A stretch of 64,000 nt of DNA, from positions 3,844,001 to 3,908,000 of the forward strand of contig NZ_CP109190.1 in assembly GCF_041438805.1 (NCBI RefSeq), in the 5' to 3' direction. This DNA comes from Streptomyces sp. NBC_01707. Lineage in GTDB: Bacteria; Actinomycetota; Actinomycetes; Streptomycetales; Streptomycetaceae. The notes under the pieces were generated by a model. That model searched no databases and had not been told where the DNA came from. It saw nothing but the letters and a program-made list of their open reading frames with translations. Shown here in pieces: positions 63,086-64,000 of the stretch. How positions within the stretch are numbered: position 1 is the first letter of the stretch; every line of letters begins with the position of its first letter. A program made the position numbers and the translations under genes.

Positions 63086-64000
63086 ATGCGCAGAACCACC
63101 GTGATCGCCATCGCCGCAGCCCTGTCGGCCGCCTTGGCGGTGACCGGCTGCGACTCCTCCGGCGCGGACGGCAAGGCACCGAAGAAGCAGGCGGCGCCCA
63201 AGGCCGACGGCCAGGACATCAACGCCCACCCGCTCAGCGACCTCAGGCAGGGCGGATCGGTCAAGGTGCCGATCACCCAGTGGATCACCCAGTACAACTA
63301 CAACACCGTTGACGGCTCGCAGGGCGATGCCATGGAGATCAGCGCGCTCGTCCTGCCGGACCTTTTCGACTCGGACGCCAAGGGCGCCATCCATGCCAAT
63401 CCGAACTTCCTGGCCTCGGCGAAGGTCGTCTCCGACAGCCCGCAAGTGGTGGAGTACCAGCTGAACCCGAAGGCCAAGTGGTCCGACGGCAAGCCGCTGA
63501 GCTGGAGGGACTTCGAGGCCCAGTGGAAGGCCCTGAACGGCTCGGACGAGGCGTACGAGGCGGCCGACACCTCGGGATACGACCAGATATCCAAGGTCGA
63601 GCAGGGCAAGGACGCCCACGGCGTGAAGGTCACCTTCACCGAGCCGTACGCCGACTGGCAGCGGCTCTTCGACCCGCTCTACCCGGCCGCCTACATCGAC
63701 ACCCCGGAGAAGTTCAACAAGGGCTGGTCGGAGAAGGTCCCGGTCTCGGGCAACGCCTTCAAGATCGGTGAGTACGACAAGACGGCGCAGACCATCACAG
63801 CCGTTCCGGACCCCAAGTGGTGGGGCAACAAGCCCAAGCTGGACTCGGTGATCTACCGGGTGCTGGATTTCTCCGCGATGACCGACGCCTATCTCAACAA
63901 GGAGACGGACTCGGCCACCGCGCTCCTCCCGGAGGACTACAAGCGCCTGGTCGACGCGCCGGGCACGGAGATCCGGCGCGGCGCCCGCTGGGACGAGGTG
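63086..64000 (+). CDS. Peptide ABC transporter substrate-binding lipoprotein (partial)
   Basis: The first 305 residues of a family 5 solute-binding protein; the end lies outside the window. A lipoprotein signal is clear (MRRTTVIAIAAALSAALAV followed by TGC). The mature part contains VVEYQLNPKAKWSDGKPLSW, a hallmark of the family, and PDPKWWGNKPKLDSVIYRVL. GGAGGAATGG precedes the ATG. It would supply ligand to the divergent DppBC-DF transporter. Confidence 0.9.
   Translation, partial: MRRTTVIAIAAALSAALAVTGCDSSGADGKAPKKQAAPKADGQDINAHPLSDLRQGGSVKVPITQWITQYNYNTVDGSQGDAMEISALVLPDLFDSDAKGAIHANPNFLASAKVVSDSPQVVEYQLNPKAKWSDGKPLSWRDFEAQWKALNGSDEAYEAADTSGYDQISKVEQGKDAHGVKVTFTEPYADWQRLFDPLYPAAYIDTPEKFNKGWSEKVPVSGNAFKIGEYDKTAQTITAVPDPKWWGNKPKLDSVIYRVLDFSAMTDAYLNKETDSATALLPEDYKRLVDAPGTEIRRGARWDEV

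Noticed and set aside
1..64000. CRISPR arrays, rRNA or tRNA genes
   Set aside because: No regularly spaced repeats and no convincing tRNA or rRNA sequence were seen by eye on either strand.

Overview
The window is high-GC actinobacterial DNA and almost certainly a Streptomyces chromosome. It carries dasABC/dasR, nrdAB plus nrdS behind a B12 riboswitch, sigR-rsrA, an eshA-type encapsulin, a WhiB-like gene, an NsrR/flavohaemoglobin pair, GTG starts and strong GGAGG-type ribosome binding sites.

Left edge to about 7.5 kb is accessory DNA. It holds a frameshifted tyrosine integrase, an unidentified fragment and a frameshifted, N-terminally truncated AAA ATPase that abut at 775/776, an intact XRE regulator, an HATPase/small-protein pair, and a decayed PglY/BrxC-like P-loop gene whose frame is broken by an 8-bp tandem duplication. 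Next comes a coupled ABC-transporter operon preceded by a small secreted protein, and a scrap of an IS256-type transposase. The integrase, AAA ATPase, PglY-like gene and transposase are all broken. The ABC operon is intact and is the least understood unit in the window.

From 7.8 to 15.4 kb lie common Streptomyces accessory genes: a divergent MFS efflux pump/TetR pair with a palindromic operator, a nucleotidyltransferase, an NmrA-type reductase coupled to a DUF952 protein, an epimerase, a truncated haemoglobin and an acetyltransferase. From 15.5 to 20.2 kb are a family 2B encapsulin (EshA-like) with a polyprenyl-diphosphate synthase-type cargo gene, and the nitric-oxide module nsrR-hmpA with an NsrR-type palindrome in front of each gene.

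From 20.3 to 29.2 kb: an amidase, a PLP enzyme, a Na+/H+ antiporter, the SigB-type stress sigma factor SigH overlapped by its anti-sigma homologue, a diacylglycerol kinase-like protein, WblE and a PdtaS-like sensor kinase. From 29.2 to 39.7 kb is the aminosugar regulon: a SIS-domain protein, NagB, NagZ, the DasABC chitobiose importer and its regulator DasR, followed by a DUF3311/sodium-solute symporter pair. DasR-type dre sites lie before nagB/SIS and dasA/dasR, and one lies before the sensor kinase.

From 39.8 to 47.3 kb: an acetyltransferase, a cobalamin riboswitch, class Ia ribonucleotide reductase nrdA-nrdB, the regulator nrdS, and a secreted GH20 hexosaminidase. From 47.5 to 58.8 kb: peptide deformylase, two coupled membrane HD/HD-GYP proteins, the thiol-stress pair sigR-rsrA with a perfectly spaced SigR promoter, an SRAP-domain protein, an M50-like membrane protein, aroA, rsgA and an SMR exporter. 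The right end is a dipeptide/oligopeptide ABC importer, with a divergent substrate-binding protein that runs off the window.
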